Shown piece by piece: positions 53,001 through 61,171 of a stretch of 64,000 bases of DNA. Each line of letters opens with the position of its first letter. Position 1 is the first letter of the stretch. The notes beneath the pieces are model-generated. The model did not search any database. It was not told the origin of the DNA and saw only the letters and a list, made by a program, of their open reading frames with translations. The stretch covers positions 67,970 through 131,969 of the forward strand of contig JBCCFW010000002.1 of assembly GCA_039029535.1 (NCBI GenBank), written 5' to 3'. Both the position numbers and the translations under genes were made by a program. This DNA is from JBCCFW01 sp039029535. Lineage in GTDB: Bacteria > Acidobacteriota > JBCCFW01.

Positions 53001-53004
53001 CTCG

Positions 53005-56000
53005 ATGGCCTGGCTCGTTCGCGAGCAACAGGGCCGGCTGCGCCTCGTCGCGGACGGCCTGGGCGATGACCTCGAGTGGGAGCTCGAGCAGCCACTGTCC
53101 GAGGTCGAGCTCGAGGACCTCCGGTGGTACCTCGAGGACTTCCTGCAGGCACCGCACCTCGCCTGGCGCGAGCGTGCCGACTGGATTCGCGAGCAGCTTC
53201 CCGCGTGGGGGGAGCGAGTTGCTGCCGCCTTGCTCGGGCCGGCCGTCAGCCGCTTGCCCCAGGACCTGTCGACGCACGAGCTCTGGCTCTGCTCGTCTTC
53301 ACCAGCCTGCCTGAGCGTGCCCTGGGAGTTGGCTCGACGACCGGGCGCACGCCGACCGCTCTGCCTGGAGCTCGACCGATTCGGGCGAGCCCTGGAGCCC
53401 CCCGGATCGGCGCTGAGCTTGGACGTCGACGGCGCGCTCCGCGTGCTGCTCGTGATCGCTCGTCCGAGTGGTGTCGAGAGCCTGGCGTTCGGCTCGACGG
53501 GAAGGCGGCTCCTGGAACGCGCCGTCGACGGTGGTCCCATCGACCTGGAGGTCCTCCGACCGCCGAGCTTCGACGCGCTGCAGCGGAGGCTCGAGGAAGC
53601 GCGAGCGGAAGGACGCCCCCACCACGTCGTGCACTTCGATGGACACGGCACCTTCGACGAGTCCGCTGGGGAGGCCGTCCTGGCGTTCGAGACGCGCTCT
53701 GGCCAGCACGCTCGCGTCCCGGCGGGAAAGTTGGCTGGCGTGGTCGGGGCGGCAGGGGTCCCGCTGCTCGTTCTCAGCGCGTGTCAGTCGGGTCGCATCG
53801 TGCCGTCGGTTCGACCCGAGGCCAGCGTCGCGGTGAGTGCCTTGCGGTCGGGCGTCGCGTCCACGGTGACGATGACGACCTCCGTTCATGCCGAGCCGGT
53901 CGCTTGGTTCATGGACGAGCTGTACGCGTCCCTGTCGTCGGGGGAGCCGGTGTCGCGGGCCGTCAGCTCGGGGCGCCGATGCCTGCAGGAGGCGCCCGAG
54001 CGCTCCACGATCTCGGGTCGAGTCCCTCTCGAGGACTGGCTGGTGCCGGTCCATCACGCGAGCCGTGACGTCGTGTTCGAGGGATTGCGGGCGAGGGCGC
54101 CGGCTCGGACGACCGAGACACCTTTCATCGGCCGCGACCGGGACATCCAGGAGCTGGAGCGCACGCTGCTGCGGCATCGTGTCGTGCTGCTGCACGGGCT
54201 GGTCGGAGTGGGCAAGACCAGCCTGGCCCGCGCCTTCTCTCGCTGGTTCGCCAGCACCAGGGGAGGGGCGGCTCTCTCCGAGTCGTGGCATCGCGGAGGT
54301 GAGCTGCCCGACGGGCTGCTGGCCGAGCTCAGGCAGCGGCCCTCCGTGGTGACCTGGGATGACTTCGACTCGGCTTCGACCACCGACGCTCAGGGCTTGC
54401 GCGAGCTCCTGGCCGGTCTCGCTGGTGACGCAGAGGGCTGGCTCATCCTCACGAGCCGGTCGCCTCAGCACTGGCTGGAAGACGACATCGCTCGTCACCA
54501 CGTTCAAGGGCTGACCCCACCGGACGTCGCTGCGATGTTGCCTGCTCCACCGACAGGCGGAGACACCCTGCCGACGCGGCGTCTCCTGAGCCTCGTCGAT
54601 GGTCACCCGTCGACGCTTCTCGCCCTGGCCCCTCAGCTCGAGCAGCTCGAGCACGACCAGCTCGCCGACGGGCTCGCCGGTTCTGGTTCGCTGCCTACAG
54701 AGGCTGGCGTCCTGACCGACCTCGGGCACGAGCTGGCCGAGGCCCTGGAGACCCTGACGAGTGAGCAGCAAGAGGCCCTGCCTGCGCTGCTGCTCTTCGA
54801 GGGCATCGTCGACCAGAGCATTCTCGAGCAGCTCGTGGAGTCAGGTGCGTCGAGCCTGGCAGGCGTGCAGTGGAGCCCGCTCTTGAGGAGCTGTGAGGAG
54901 CTCGGCTTGCTCGTGGAGGTCGGTCAGGGAGCGTTCAGGGTGCATCCCGCGCTCGGTGCGCGGATCGCTGCCGGCAGGGAGGCTGCCGTGCTCGACCATC
55001 GAGAGGAGCTCGTTCAGTCCGCCATCCGCGCCCACGGTCGCTTGGGGAAGTGGCTCTTCGGTGCCAGCCTCGGAGATCGCCGGGTCGCTGGCCGCCTGGC
55101 GGGTGAACAGTTCACCCTGCTGCGCACGGCGCGCGCGGCGATCTTTCGGAACGAGCATCGCAACGCTCAGCTGATGCTCCAGCCCCTCATTCGGCACTGG
55201 ACGGCGGAAGGCCTGTTCACGAGCGTCTTGCACGTGCTGGAGGAGCTTCGCGAACGCGTGGAGGAGGGGCACCCTGAGCCCGATCTCGGGACGGAGCTGG
55301 GAGATCTCTGGCTCTACTTGAACAGCGAGTGGGCCGGGCGCATGCGCGCTGTCGACTCGGAGCGAGCGGCCGCCGTGTATCGAGAGCTCCGCCAACGCCT
55401 CGAGCGAGATTCGCGTCGGCCCGTGGCCCTCGCGGCAGTTCGCCATCAACAGGGCTTGCTGGCACAGGACGACGCGTTGTTGGGCGAGGCCGAGGAGCAC
55501 TTTCGTGCCGCCCGCGAGCTGTGCGAGTCCGCCGAGGATGCTGCTGGCCTGGCCGCTGCTCATCATCAGCTCGGGCGTCTCGCCGAGCAACGGAGCGACT
55601 GGCCGGCCGCGGAGAGGTCCCACCTTCGATCGCTCGAGCTCGAACGAGGGCTCCGTCACCAGCAGGGAATCGCCTCCTCCCTTCACCAGCTCGGAATCGT
55701 CGCGCAACGAGCGGGCGACGACGCCCTGGCTCAGTCGCGCTTTCTCGAAGCGATTCAACTGAAGGAAACGCTCGGTGACTGGGCTGGCGTGGCACGCATC
55801 CATCACGAGCTGGGCATCTTGTCGGCAGATGTCGAGCAAGCGACGGCCTGGCACCGGCGAGCCCTCGTGGCTGCCCGTTCGCTGGGTGAGCGCTCTCTCC
55901 AGGCGGCCGCCTGTCATCAGCTTGGGCTGCTCGCGAGGAAGGACGAGCGTCTGACCGAAGCGACTCGCTGGTTGCGAGCCGCCATCGAGCTCAAGGAGCG

Positions 56001-56412
56001 GCTCGGGGAGCGGAACAAGCTGTCGAGCTCTCTCCACGAGATGGGAAAGGTGCTGCAGGCACGCGGCCGTCTCGACCAGGCTCGTCAGTGGTACGGGCGA
56101 GCGCTGGCCTTGAACGAGGAGCTCGGCCGGCGCCATGGACTGGCCGCCAACCATGCCTGCCTGGCCTCCCTCGCCCTGGAGGAGAACCGACTCGACGAGT
56201 GCTTGCGCGAGTCGGTCCGTGCGGTGGCGTTTTCAGACACGCGCCCAGGTCAGGCGCCGGCTGGCATCCAGGAGTTGCTCACGGCGACCGTGAAGCTGGG
56301 CGTGCCCGAGCTCGAAAAGGCGTGGAGGGAGTGCCTCGGTGAGGAGCTGCCCGATGATCTGCGGAAGACGATCGAGGCGGTGCTGAGGGAGCTGCGAGGG
56401 GAGGAGGGCTGA
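53005..56412 (+). CDS. CHAT protease - STAND NTPase - TPR protein
   Basis: 1135 aa. The CHAT (caspase-HetF-associated) domain (about 90-350) has HFDGHG with catalytic His214 and LLVLSACQSG with Cys260. An NB-ARC/NACHT-like P-loop NTPase follows: ETPFIGRDRDIQELE, Walker A GLVGVGKTS (K404), Walker B VVTWDDFD (D452/D453) and a sensor-like ILTSRS, then a helical winged region. From about 780 to 1080 the chain is TPR repeats (HHQLGRLAEQRSDWPAAERSH, LHQLGIVAQRAGDDALAQS, CHQLGLLARKDERLTEATR). This is a STAND protein with an N-terminal protease effector, an arrangement typical of bacterial immune or regulated-death proteins. The trigger and substrate are unknown. Cytoplasmic, 4 nt after the one-TM gene. 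Confidence 0.9.
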   Translation: MAWLVREQQGRLRLVADGLGDDLEWELEQPLSEVELEDLRWYLEDFLQAPHLAWRERADWIREQLPAWGERVAAALLGPAVSRLPQDLSTHELWLCSSSPACLSVPWELARRPGARRPLCLELDRFGRALEPPGSALSLDVDGALRVLLVIARPSGVESLAFGSTGRRLLERAVDGGPIDLEVLRPPSFDALQRRLEEARAEGRPHHVVHFDGHGTFDESAGEAVLAFETRSGQHARVPAGKLAGVVGAAGVPLLVLSACQSGRIVPSVRPEASVAVSALRSGVASTVTMTTSVHAEPVAWFMDELYASLSSGEPVSRAVSSGRRCLQEAPERSTISGRVPLEDWLVPVHHASRDVVFEGLRARAPARTTETPFIGRDRDIQELERTLLRHRVVLLHGLVGVGKTSLARAFSRWFASTRGGAALSESWHRGGELPDGLLAELRQRPSVVTWDDFDSASTTDAQGLRELLAGLAGDAEGWLILTSRSPQHWLEDDIARHHVQGLTPPDVAAMLPAPPTGGDTLPTRRLLSLVDGHPSTLLALAPQLEQLEHDQLADGLAGSGSLPTEAGVLTDLGHELAEALETLTSEQQEALPALLLFEGIVDQSILEQLVESGASSLAGVQWSPLLRSCEELGLLVEVGQGAFRVHPALGARIAAGREAAVLDHREELVQSAIRAHGRLGKWLFGASLGDRRVAGRLAGEQFTLLRTARAAIFRNEHRNAQLMLQPLIRHWTAEGLFTSVLHVLEELRERVEEGHPEPDLGTELGDLWLYLNSEWAGRMRAVDSERAAAVYRELRQRLERDSRRPVALAAVRHQQGLLAQDDALLGEAEEHFRAARELCESAEDAAGLAAAHHQLGRLAEQRSDWPAAERSHLRSLELERGLRHQQGIASSLHQLGIVAQRAGDDALAQSRFLEAIQLKETLGDWAGVARIHHELGILSADVEQATAWHRRALVAARSLGERSLQAAACHQLGLLARKDERLTEATRWLRAAIELKERLGERNKLSSSLHEMGKVLQARGRLDQARQWYGRALALNEELGRRHGLAANHACLASLALEENRLDECLRESVRAVAFSDTRPGQAPAGIQELLTATVKLGVPELEKAWRECLGEELPDDLRKTIEAVLRELRGEEG

Positions 56413-56442
56413 CACGGGAAACCGGCAGCCCCCCCGAAAGCC

Positions 56443-57222
56443 TCATCGAAGCCCGAGCTCTTCCGCCGTTCCGACTCGCAAGGTTCCATCCTCGACGACG
56501 CCGGACAGGCCGAAGAGTCGGAGCACCGAGTCGAGGAGCATGTCGCTGGGACGGGCCTCCGTCTGAAGGGTGACCTCCTGCGCTGCCCTGACCGGATCGA
56601 TGATCAGCGACCATCCCTGCACGTCGGCGATCACGAAGAGCAAGTCGCCGAGCTCGGTGCTGATCATGTCGACGATGAGCGGAGGCCCCTCGAAGCCGAG
56701 GGTCGTGTCGGCTCCCTCGCCGTGAACACGTCGCTGGCCGGGAGCTGACGCGGGAACGAGCGCTTTCGGCCAGATGATCCAGGAGCTCTCTGCTCCCTCT
56801 TCATCCGTGCCCAGGCCCAGCTCGAGACCCGGCGCGGTGGTCCAGTCGGCTCGTCGGGGGGCGACGCTGGTGACGTGGAAGGCCAGGAGCCAGGTTGCTT
56901 CGGGCTGGTCGCCGTGCTCGAGCAGCACGCGCTGCTGACAGCGGTGGCCCTCGGCCGTCTCACCCAGGGCGAGATGGGCGGCGCCCTGAAGGACGAGAGC
57001 CTCGGCGCGGAGAGCGGGGGCGGCGTGCTCGCTTTCGACGACGCGTTCGAAGAACTCGACGGCGGCTCGATGACGGCCGAGATCGGACTCGAGCCGTGCA
57101 CGGGTCAGCAGCTCGAGGGCGCCGTTCGGCTCCGGCAGGGTCGAGTGTTGCTGGCTCATGGACGGAGTCGACGAGAGCAGCGTGAGAGTGACGAGAGTGA
57201 GGATGTTCCGAGCTGAGCACAT
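56443..57222 (-). CDS. exported TPR protein with STN/secretin N-domain
   Basis: 259 aa from ATG 57222 (GGAG 9 nt upstream); an ATG at 57237 is an alternative. Signal peptide ARNILTLVTLTLLSSTPSMSQQ. Residues about 30-110 are helical TPR-like (ALELLTRARLESDLGRHRAAVEFFERVVE). The C-terminal about 75 residues are an STN/secretin-N type domain: LLFVIADVQGWSLIIDPV, EVTLQTEARPSDMLLDSVLRL, VVEDGTLRVGTAEEL. Secretin-N and STN domains act in pilus/secretion and TonB signalling; a free-standing one suggests a periplasmic adaptor. It follows the two-component pair at 107 bp and may be co-transcribed. Confidence 0.75.
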   Translation of the reverse strand: MCSARNILTLVTLTLLSSTPSMSQQHSTLPEPNGALELLTRARLESDLGRHRAAVEFFERVVESEHAAPALRAEALVLQGAAHLALGETAEGHRCQQRVLLEHGDQPEATWLLAFHVTSVAPRRADWTTAPGLELGLGTDEEGAESSWIIWPKALVPASAPGQRRVHGEGADTTLGFEGPPLIVDMISTELGDLLFVIADVQGWSLIIDPVRAAQEVTLQTEARPSDMLLDSVLRLFGLSGVVEDGTLRVGTAEELGLR

Positions 57223-57328
57223 GAGCCGAGTCTCCATGGTGTGGGGGACGATGTCGTCCGGGGAGAGCGTGGCTCGCGGCGAGCGCGGGCTCGTCAGCCG
57301 TTCGTCAGCCGGAGTCAGGGCGAGTCGG

Positions 57329-58024
57329 TCACGCATCGTCGGTCGCCAGTCGATAGCCGATCCCGCGGACCGTGTGCAGGTAGCGCGGACGGCGAGGGTC
57401 GTCACCGAGCGCTCGCCTCAAGGCGACGACGTGGTTGTCGACCGTGCGCAGAGTGGCGGCCGAGTCGAGGCCGCAGACCTCCTCGACGATGTCGGCACGC
57501 GACACGACCTCGCCACGGTGACGCGCGAGCAGCTCCAGCACGAGCAGGTCGTGAGGTGAGAGGTCGAGCGGTCCGTCGGGGCCCTCGGCCGAGTGACGAC
57601 GGAAGTCGATGCGGACCTCGCCGAGCCGCAGCTCGCCCAGGGTCGTCGTCCCGCTGCGTTGCTGACGACGGAGCAAGGCGGCCACTCGTGCGAGCAGCTC
57701 GCGCACCGCGAACGGCTTGGGGAGATAGTCGTCGGCACCGAGCTCCAGGCCCACGATGCGATCGACCACGTCTCCCTTCGCGGTCAAGAGCAGCACGGCG
57801 ACCTCGTCACCGTCCCGTCGGAGGTCCCGCAGGACGTCGAGCCCCGAGCGGCCGGGGAGCATGATGTCGAGCACGAGGACGTCGGGCGCGAACTCCCGAC
57901 GTGCCGCCGGCACCTCGTCACCCCGCTCGACGAGGCGCACCTCGTGCCCCTCGTCGCGGAAGTTGTCGACGAGGCCTCGCGCGAGAGCCTTCTCGTCCTC
58001 GACGATGAGGATGCGCCCGCTCAT
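57329..58024 (-). CDS. OmpR-family response regulator
   Basis: 231 aa. Receiver domain: ILIVEDEKALARGL (acidic pocket), phosphoacceptor D53 in VLDIMLPG, a conserved Thr in LLLTAKGD and Lys in YLPKPF. C-terminal winged-helix DNA-binding domain: LDLSPHDLLVLELLARHRGEVVSR, CGLDSAATLRTVDNHVVALRRALGD and TVRGIGYRL. It binds DNA as a phosphorylated dimer to control target promoters. Its ATG overlaps the kinase stop (ATGA), so the two are coupled. Confidence 0.95.
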   Translation of the reverse strand: MSGRILIVEDEKALARGLVDNFRDEGHEVRLVERGDEVPAARREFAPDVLVLDIMLPGRSGLDVLRDLRRDGDEVAVLLLTAKGDVVDRIVGLELGADDYLPKPFAVRELLARVAALLRRQQRSGTTTLGELRLGEVRIDFRRHSAEGPDGPLDLSPHDLLVLELLARHRGEVVSRADIVEEVCGLDSAATLRTVDNHVVALRRALGDDPRRPRYLHTVRGIGYRLATDDA

Positions 58025-59592
58025 GAGCCGCCTGCCTCGTCAGAAGCCGGGGGGTGGAGCGGGAGCCACAGCGAGAAGTGACAGCCCTGGTCGTCGGGCA
58101 CGTCGAGCTCGACACGCCCGCCGTGCAGGCGGGCGACCTGCTCGATGAGATGGAGACCGAGCCCGGTTCCCGCCGTCGAGCCGGCGCGCTCGAAGCGTCC
58201 GAAGAGACGCTCGCGATCGCGTCGTGCGATGCCGGGTCCGTCGTCGTTCACCGACACGACGATCGCGTCGTCCGAGCGTTGCGCCGTCAGCTCGATCCGA
58301 CCACCCTGCGAGCAGCCGTGGCGGAGTGCGTTGTCGAGGAGTCCGTGCACGGCACGTCGGACCGCGTCGGCGTCCCACCGGGCCTGCGGGAGCTCCGTGG
58401 GCAGGCGAGTGTCCAGGACCACGCTGAGCCGTCCGGCTCGGGGTCGCACGACCTCCAACACCGTCGTCAGGAGCTCGAGCGGAGAGGTGGGTACGAACTG
58501 CGGTGCCTCGTCGAGACGGGTGGTGGCGAGAACGCGGTCGACCAGCGCGTCGAGCCGGTTGCTCTCGTCGGCGATGAGCCCTCCGTATTCCCGAGCGTTG
58601 CCTCGTCCCTCGGCCAGCGTTTCTCCCAGGACGCGAACGGAGGCCAGCGGCGTGCGTAGCTCGTGCGTGACGGCGGCGAGAAACGAGCGCTCGCGCCGAA
58701 GAGCGGCAGCCTGTCGATCCAACGCCCGCGTGAGCAACCAGCCAGCCAGGCCGAGCAGCCCGAGAGAGCTCCAGGTCACGATGCGAGTGAGTAACGAGCT
58801 CGTGGGGCTCGCTGTGGTCGAGTGGTGCTCCAGCATCAGCTCCGGGAGGTCGGGCACGTCCACGCGAACGGTCTCGGCGCGAGTCGTCTCAGCGCCCGCC
58901 CGGGTCACCAGCGCCCCTTCGATCGCGGCGACCGCAGCGAGGTGCTCCCAGGGCACGCGGTAGTGGACCAGCTCGTCACCACTTCGCGCCCAGCCCACGA
59001 GGAGATCGTCGGTGACGGTGCGCTGGAACGCGGGAAGCTCGGGCAACGAGGTCGTCGCTGGTGCGCTCTCCAGCAAGGCTTGCAGGGGAGCCAGGCGGGG
59101 GTCGGCCTCGGCGCCCACGAGCCGTGCGAGGTAGGGCAAGTCCGCCGGATGCACTGGCAGCTCCCCCGACAGCAGACGCTTGGCCAGCACCTGACGACGC
59201 CTCGGCTGACTCAGGGCACCGCTGGCGACGGCGGCGACGAGGCTCTCGGGGAGACTGTTGGACGTGGCCTCGGTGGAGGAGAGCAGGCTGGTCAGTCGGG
59301 AGGGGTGACGTGCCTGATAGCCCTCGCTCGGTCGAGGACGGGCTCGGCTGGGTGGGGAGCGGACGCGATGAGCGACGACCGGGGGCGCTGCGCTACCGGC
59401 TGCTGCGCTGGTCTCGAGACGGGCGAGGTGAGCACGGACCGAGAAGGCTTCGAGTCGGGCGGTGTCACGGACTTCGGCTGCCGCGAGGGTGAGGGCCGCT
59501 TCATCTTGCGTGCGGAGGGCTCGATCGGCGACGACCCCCACGCCCAGGAGGGCGAGGAGGAGGAAGACGAGGAGCCCGCGCGCGCGTCGCAT
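58021..59592 (-). CDS. sensor histidine kinase
   Basis: 523 aa from ATG 59592 (an in-frame TTG six codons upstream is also possible). N-terminal membrane helix (GLLVFLLLALLGVGVVA), a periplasmic domain of about 250 residues with no recognised fold, a second membrane helix (TWSSLGLLGLAGWLLTRAL), then HisKA FLAAVTHELRTPLASVR with the phosphoacceptor His, an N box (LLDNALRHG), G1 DDGPGIA and G2 GTGLGLHL. Full-length active kinase expected. Cognate partner of the overlapping OmpR-type regulator; the signal is unknown. Confidence 0.93.
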   Translation of the reverse strand: MRRARGLLVFLLLALLGVGVVADRALRTQDEAALTLAAAEVRDTARLEAFSVRAHLARLETSAAAGSAAPPVVAHRVRSPPSRARPRPSEGYQARHPSRLTSLLSSTEATSNSLPESLVAAVASGALSQPRRRQVLAKRLLSGELPVHPADLPYLARLVGAEADPRLAPLQALLESAPATTSLPELPAFQRTVTDDLLVGWARSGDELVHYRVPWEHLAAVAAIEGALVTRAGAETTRAETVRVDVPDLPELMLEHHSTTASPTSSLLTRIVTWSSLGLLGLAGWLLTRALDRQAAALRRERSFLAAVTHELRTPLASVRVLGETLAEGRGNAREYGGLIADESNRLDALVDRVLATTRLDEAPQFVPTSPLELLTTVLEVVRPRAGRLSVVLDTRLPTELPQARWDADAVRRAVHGLLDNALRHGCSQGGRIELTAQRSDDAIVVSVNDDGPGIARRDRERLFGRFERAGSTAGTGLGLHLIEQVARLHGGRVELDVPDDQGCHFSLWLPLHPPASDEAGGS

Positions 59593-59667
59593 GCCAGCAT
59601 TGTCGACCAACCCGGGTACCGCCGTGTCAGCCGAGTGTCAGCGGCGGCGGCGTCGGAGGGGTCGTTC

Positions 59668-60081
59668 ATGACGACGACGGACGTTCATCAGCTCGATTGG
59701 TCAATCGTGCCCGGCCCCGAGGTCCTGCCGGCGCCGTGCTCTCCCAGCGATCGGGTGGTCGAGACGATCGCCGAGCATTCACCCGAGCACGTGGCTCAGA
59801 CCCTGTTGAGCCTGCCCGGAGTCGGGCTGGTGCAGGACTCCGGTGACTGGTGGGAGTGGCGGGCTCGACACCGCGGGCGACACGACGTCTTCGAGATCAC
59901 GATGACGCTCTTCGAGACGCAGCCACCTCTCTGGGGAGGCTGCGAGCTGGTCGGACGACCGAGCGCGAGCGGCCTCGCCGCGTTCGCGGAGCAGGTCGCC
60001 GCGGTCCTGCCGGGCACGTACCTTCACGGAAGCGACGCTCGTCTCTACACGCTGGACGGCTTCCGAAGTCAGTTCTCGTGA
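59668..60081 (+). CDS. small hypothetical soluble protein
   Basis: 137 aa, ATG preceded by GGAGGG. Divergent from the histidine kinase. The text HQLDWSIVPGPEVLPAPCSPSDRVVET, SLPGVGLVQDSGDWWEWRARHRGRHDVFEITMTLFETQPPLWGGCELVG and FAEQVAAVLPGTYLHGSDARLYTLDGF reads as a compact alpha/beta protein without signal or membrane segment. Its size, WW and strand pattern resemble small single-domain (immunity-like) proteins, but no family is assigned. Confidence 0.65.
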   Translation: MTTTDVHQLDWSIVPGPEVLPAPCSPSDRVVETIAEHSPEHVAQTLLSLPGVGLVQDSGDWWEWRARHRGRHDVFEITMTLFETQPPLWGGCELVGRPSASGLAAFAEQVAAVLPGTYLHGSDARLYTLDGFRSQFS

Positions 60082-60227
60082 TCTGGTGAAGAGTTGCTTT
60101 GAGTCAGGCCCTTGCTGTTCGCTTGAATCGCTGGCCGGCAACACGTCGTGACGAGTCAATGCCGATCGGCTGACCGCTGACTCTTCAGCAGCTCAAGGTG
60201 CTCCTCCCGAAGCGCGTCGAGGTAGTC

Positions 60228-60680
60228 CTAACAAGCTGAGCTCGCCAGGGCCATGATGCCCACGAGCACCAGGAGGCTGATGCACGCGGTGAGGAGGCCG
60301 ACCAGAGTGCCGGCGAAGGCCATCGGTATCGGTCGGGTCAGGTGTGGTCGCGTCGCGACGAGCGCCAGTGCCACGGCCACGAGGACGATGCCGAGGCTCG
60401 TCATGCTCGCGAAGGCGAGGATCACCAGCTCTCTTGAGTCGGACAAACCCTCCCTGGCCAAGTGGTTGTAGTGCTGGATGACCCTCACCGTGGTGAGCAG
60501 CCCGGCCAGCAACACGGGCCAGCACGCGAGCATGTCGGTCGTCGCCCACGCGCTCGGACTCGCTTCATGCCCCTCACGACTTCGCGACCAGGCCAGGAAG
60601 GAGACGCCGGCGATCCACGTCAGCGAGGGGCTCGCGGCGAAGGCGAGCTCGGTCCAGAGGGCAGACGGGAAGGAAGGCAC
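60228..60680 (-). CDS. four-TM membrane protein of unknown function
   Basis: 150 aa, GTG start. Four hydrophobic segments: ALWTELAFAASPSLTWIAGVSF, MLACWPVLLAGLLTTVRVI, LVILAFASMTSLGIVLVAVALAL, PMAFAGTLVGLLTACISLLVLVG. Loops are short and the C-terminus ends in a Cys (SSAC). No family recognised. It could be an inner-membrane accessory protein. Confidence 0.68.
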   Translation of the reverse strand: MPSFPSALWTELAFAASPSLTWIAGVSFLAWSRSREGHEASPSAWATTDMLACWPVLLAGLLTTVRVIQHYNHLAREGLSDSRELVILAFASMTSLGIVLVAVALALVATRPHLTRPIPMAFAGTLVGLLTACISLLVLVGIMALASSAC

Positions 60681-61171
60681 GGAGACGCTCCCGACTCGGT
60701 CTCGGCGTTGCGTGAGAAAGACCTTCTTCTCTCCCTCGCGCGACGCGTCGCTGATGACAAGTGATTCTCGTGGCTCGAACCTGACAGGCCAAGCAGGCCA
60801 GCGTTCACGAAACCAGTCAAGGCGAGAAAAGAGCCGTCACGACTGGACTCGGTGGATCGTGATCGCGAGCTTCCCTTGACCCGACCACTCATGAGTCTCT
60901 GACCGCGTGACGAGACCGCCGCCAGCCAAGTGCGTTCTCAGCCGCCACGAGCACTCACGAACGGTTCGGGTCGAACCGACTGCACGCGAGCGTCCCGACG
61001 ACGCGCGGTGGCCTGAACGGTCGGTGAGAGATCGAGAGACCGAGCTGACGACATGGGGAGCTCGGTTGCCCTCCTCCCTCGTCGAGCGTGGCCGCGATCG
61101 TCGAGCGTGACGTCCTCGCGTGTCCACCCGCTCCCCGAACCGATCGGTTCGGCACACATGGGGACTGCCTC
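60681..61171. other. intergenic region with a 7-bp palindrome
   Basis: No convincing gene over 490 bp between the four-TM gene and the next propeller gene. CGGTTCG (60962-60968) and CGAACCG (60972-60978) form a perfect inverted repeat with a GGT spacer about 200 bp upstream of the 61172 start. It may be an operator or a small hairpin. Otherwise nothing recognised. Confidence 0.4.
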
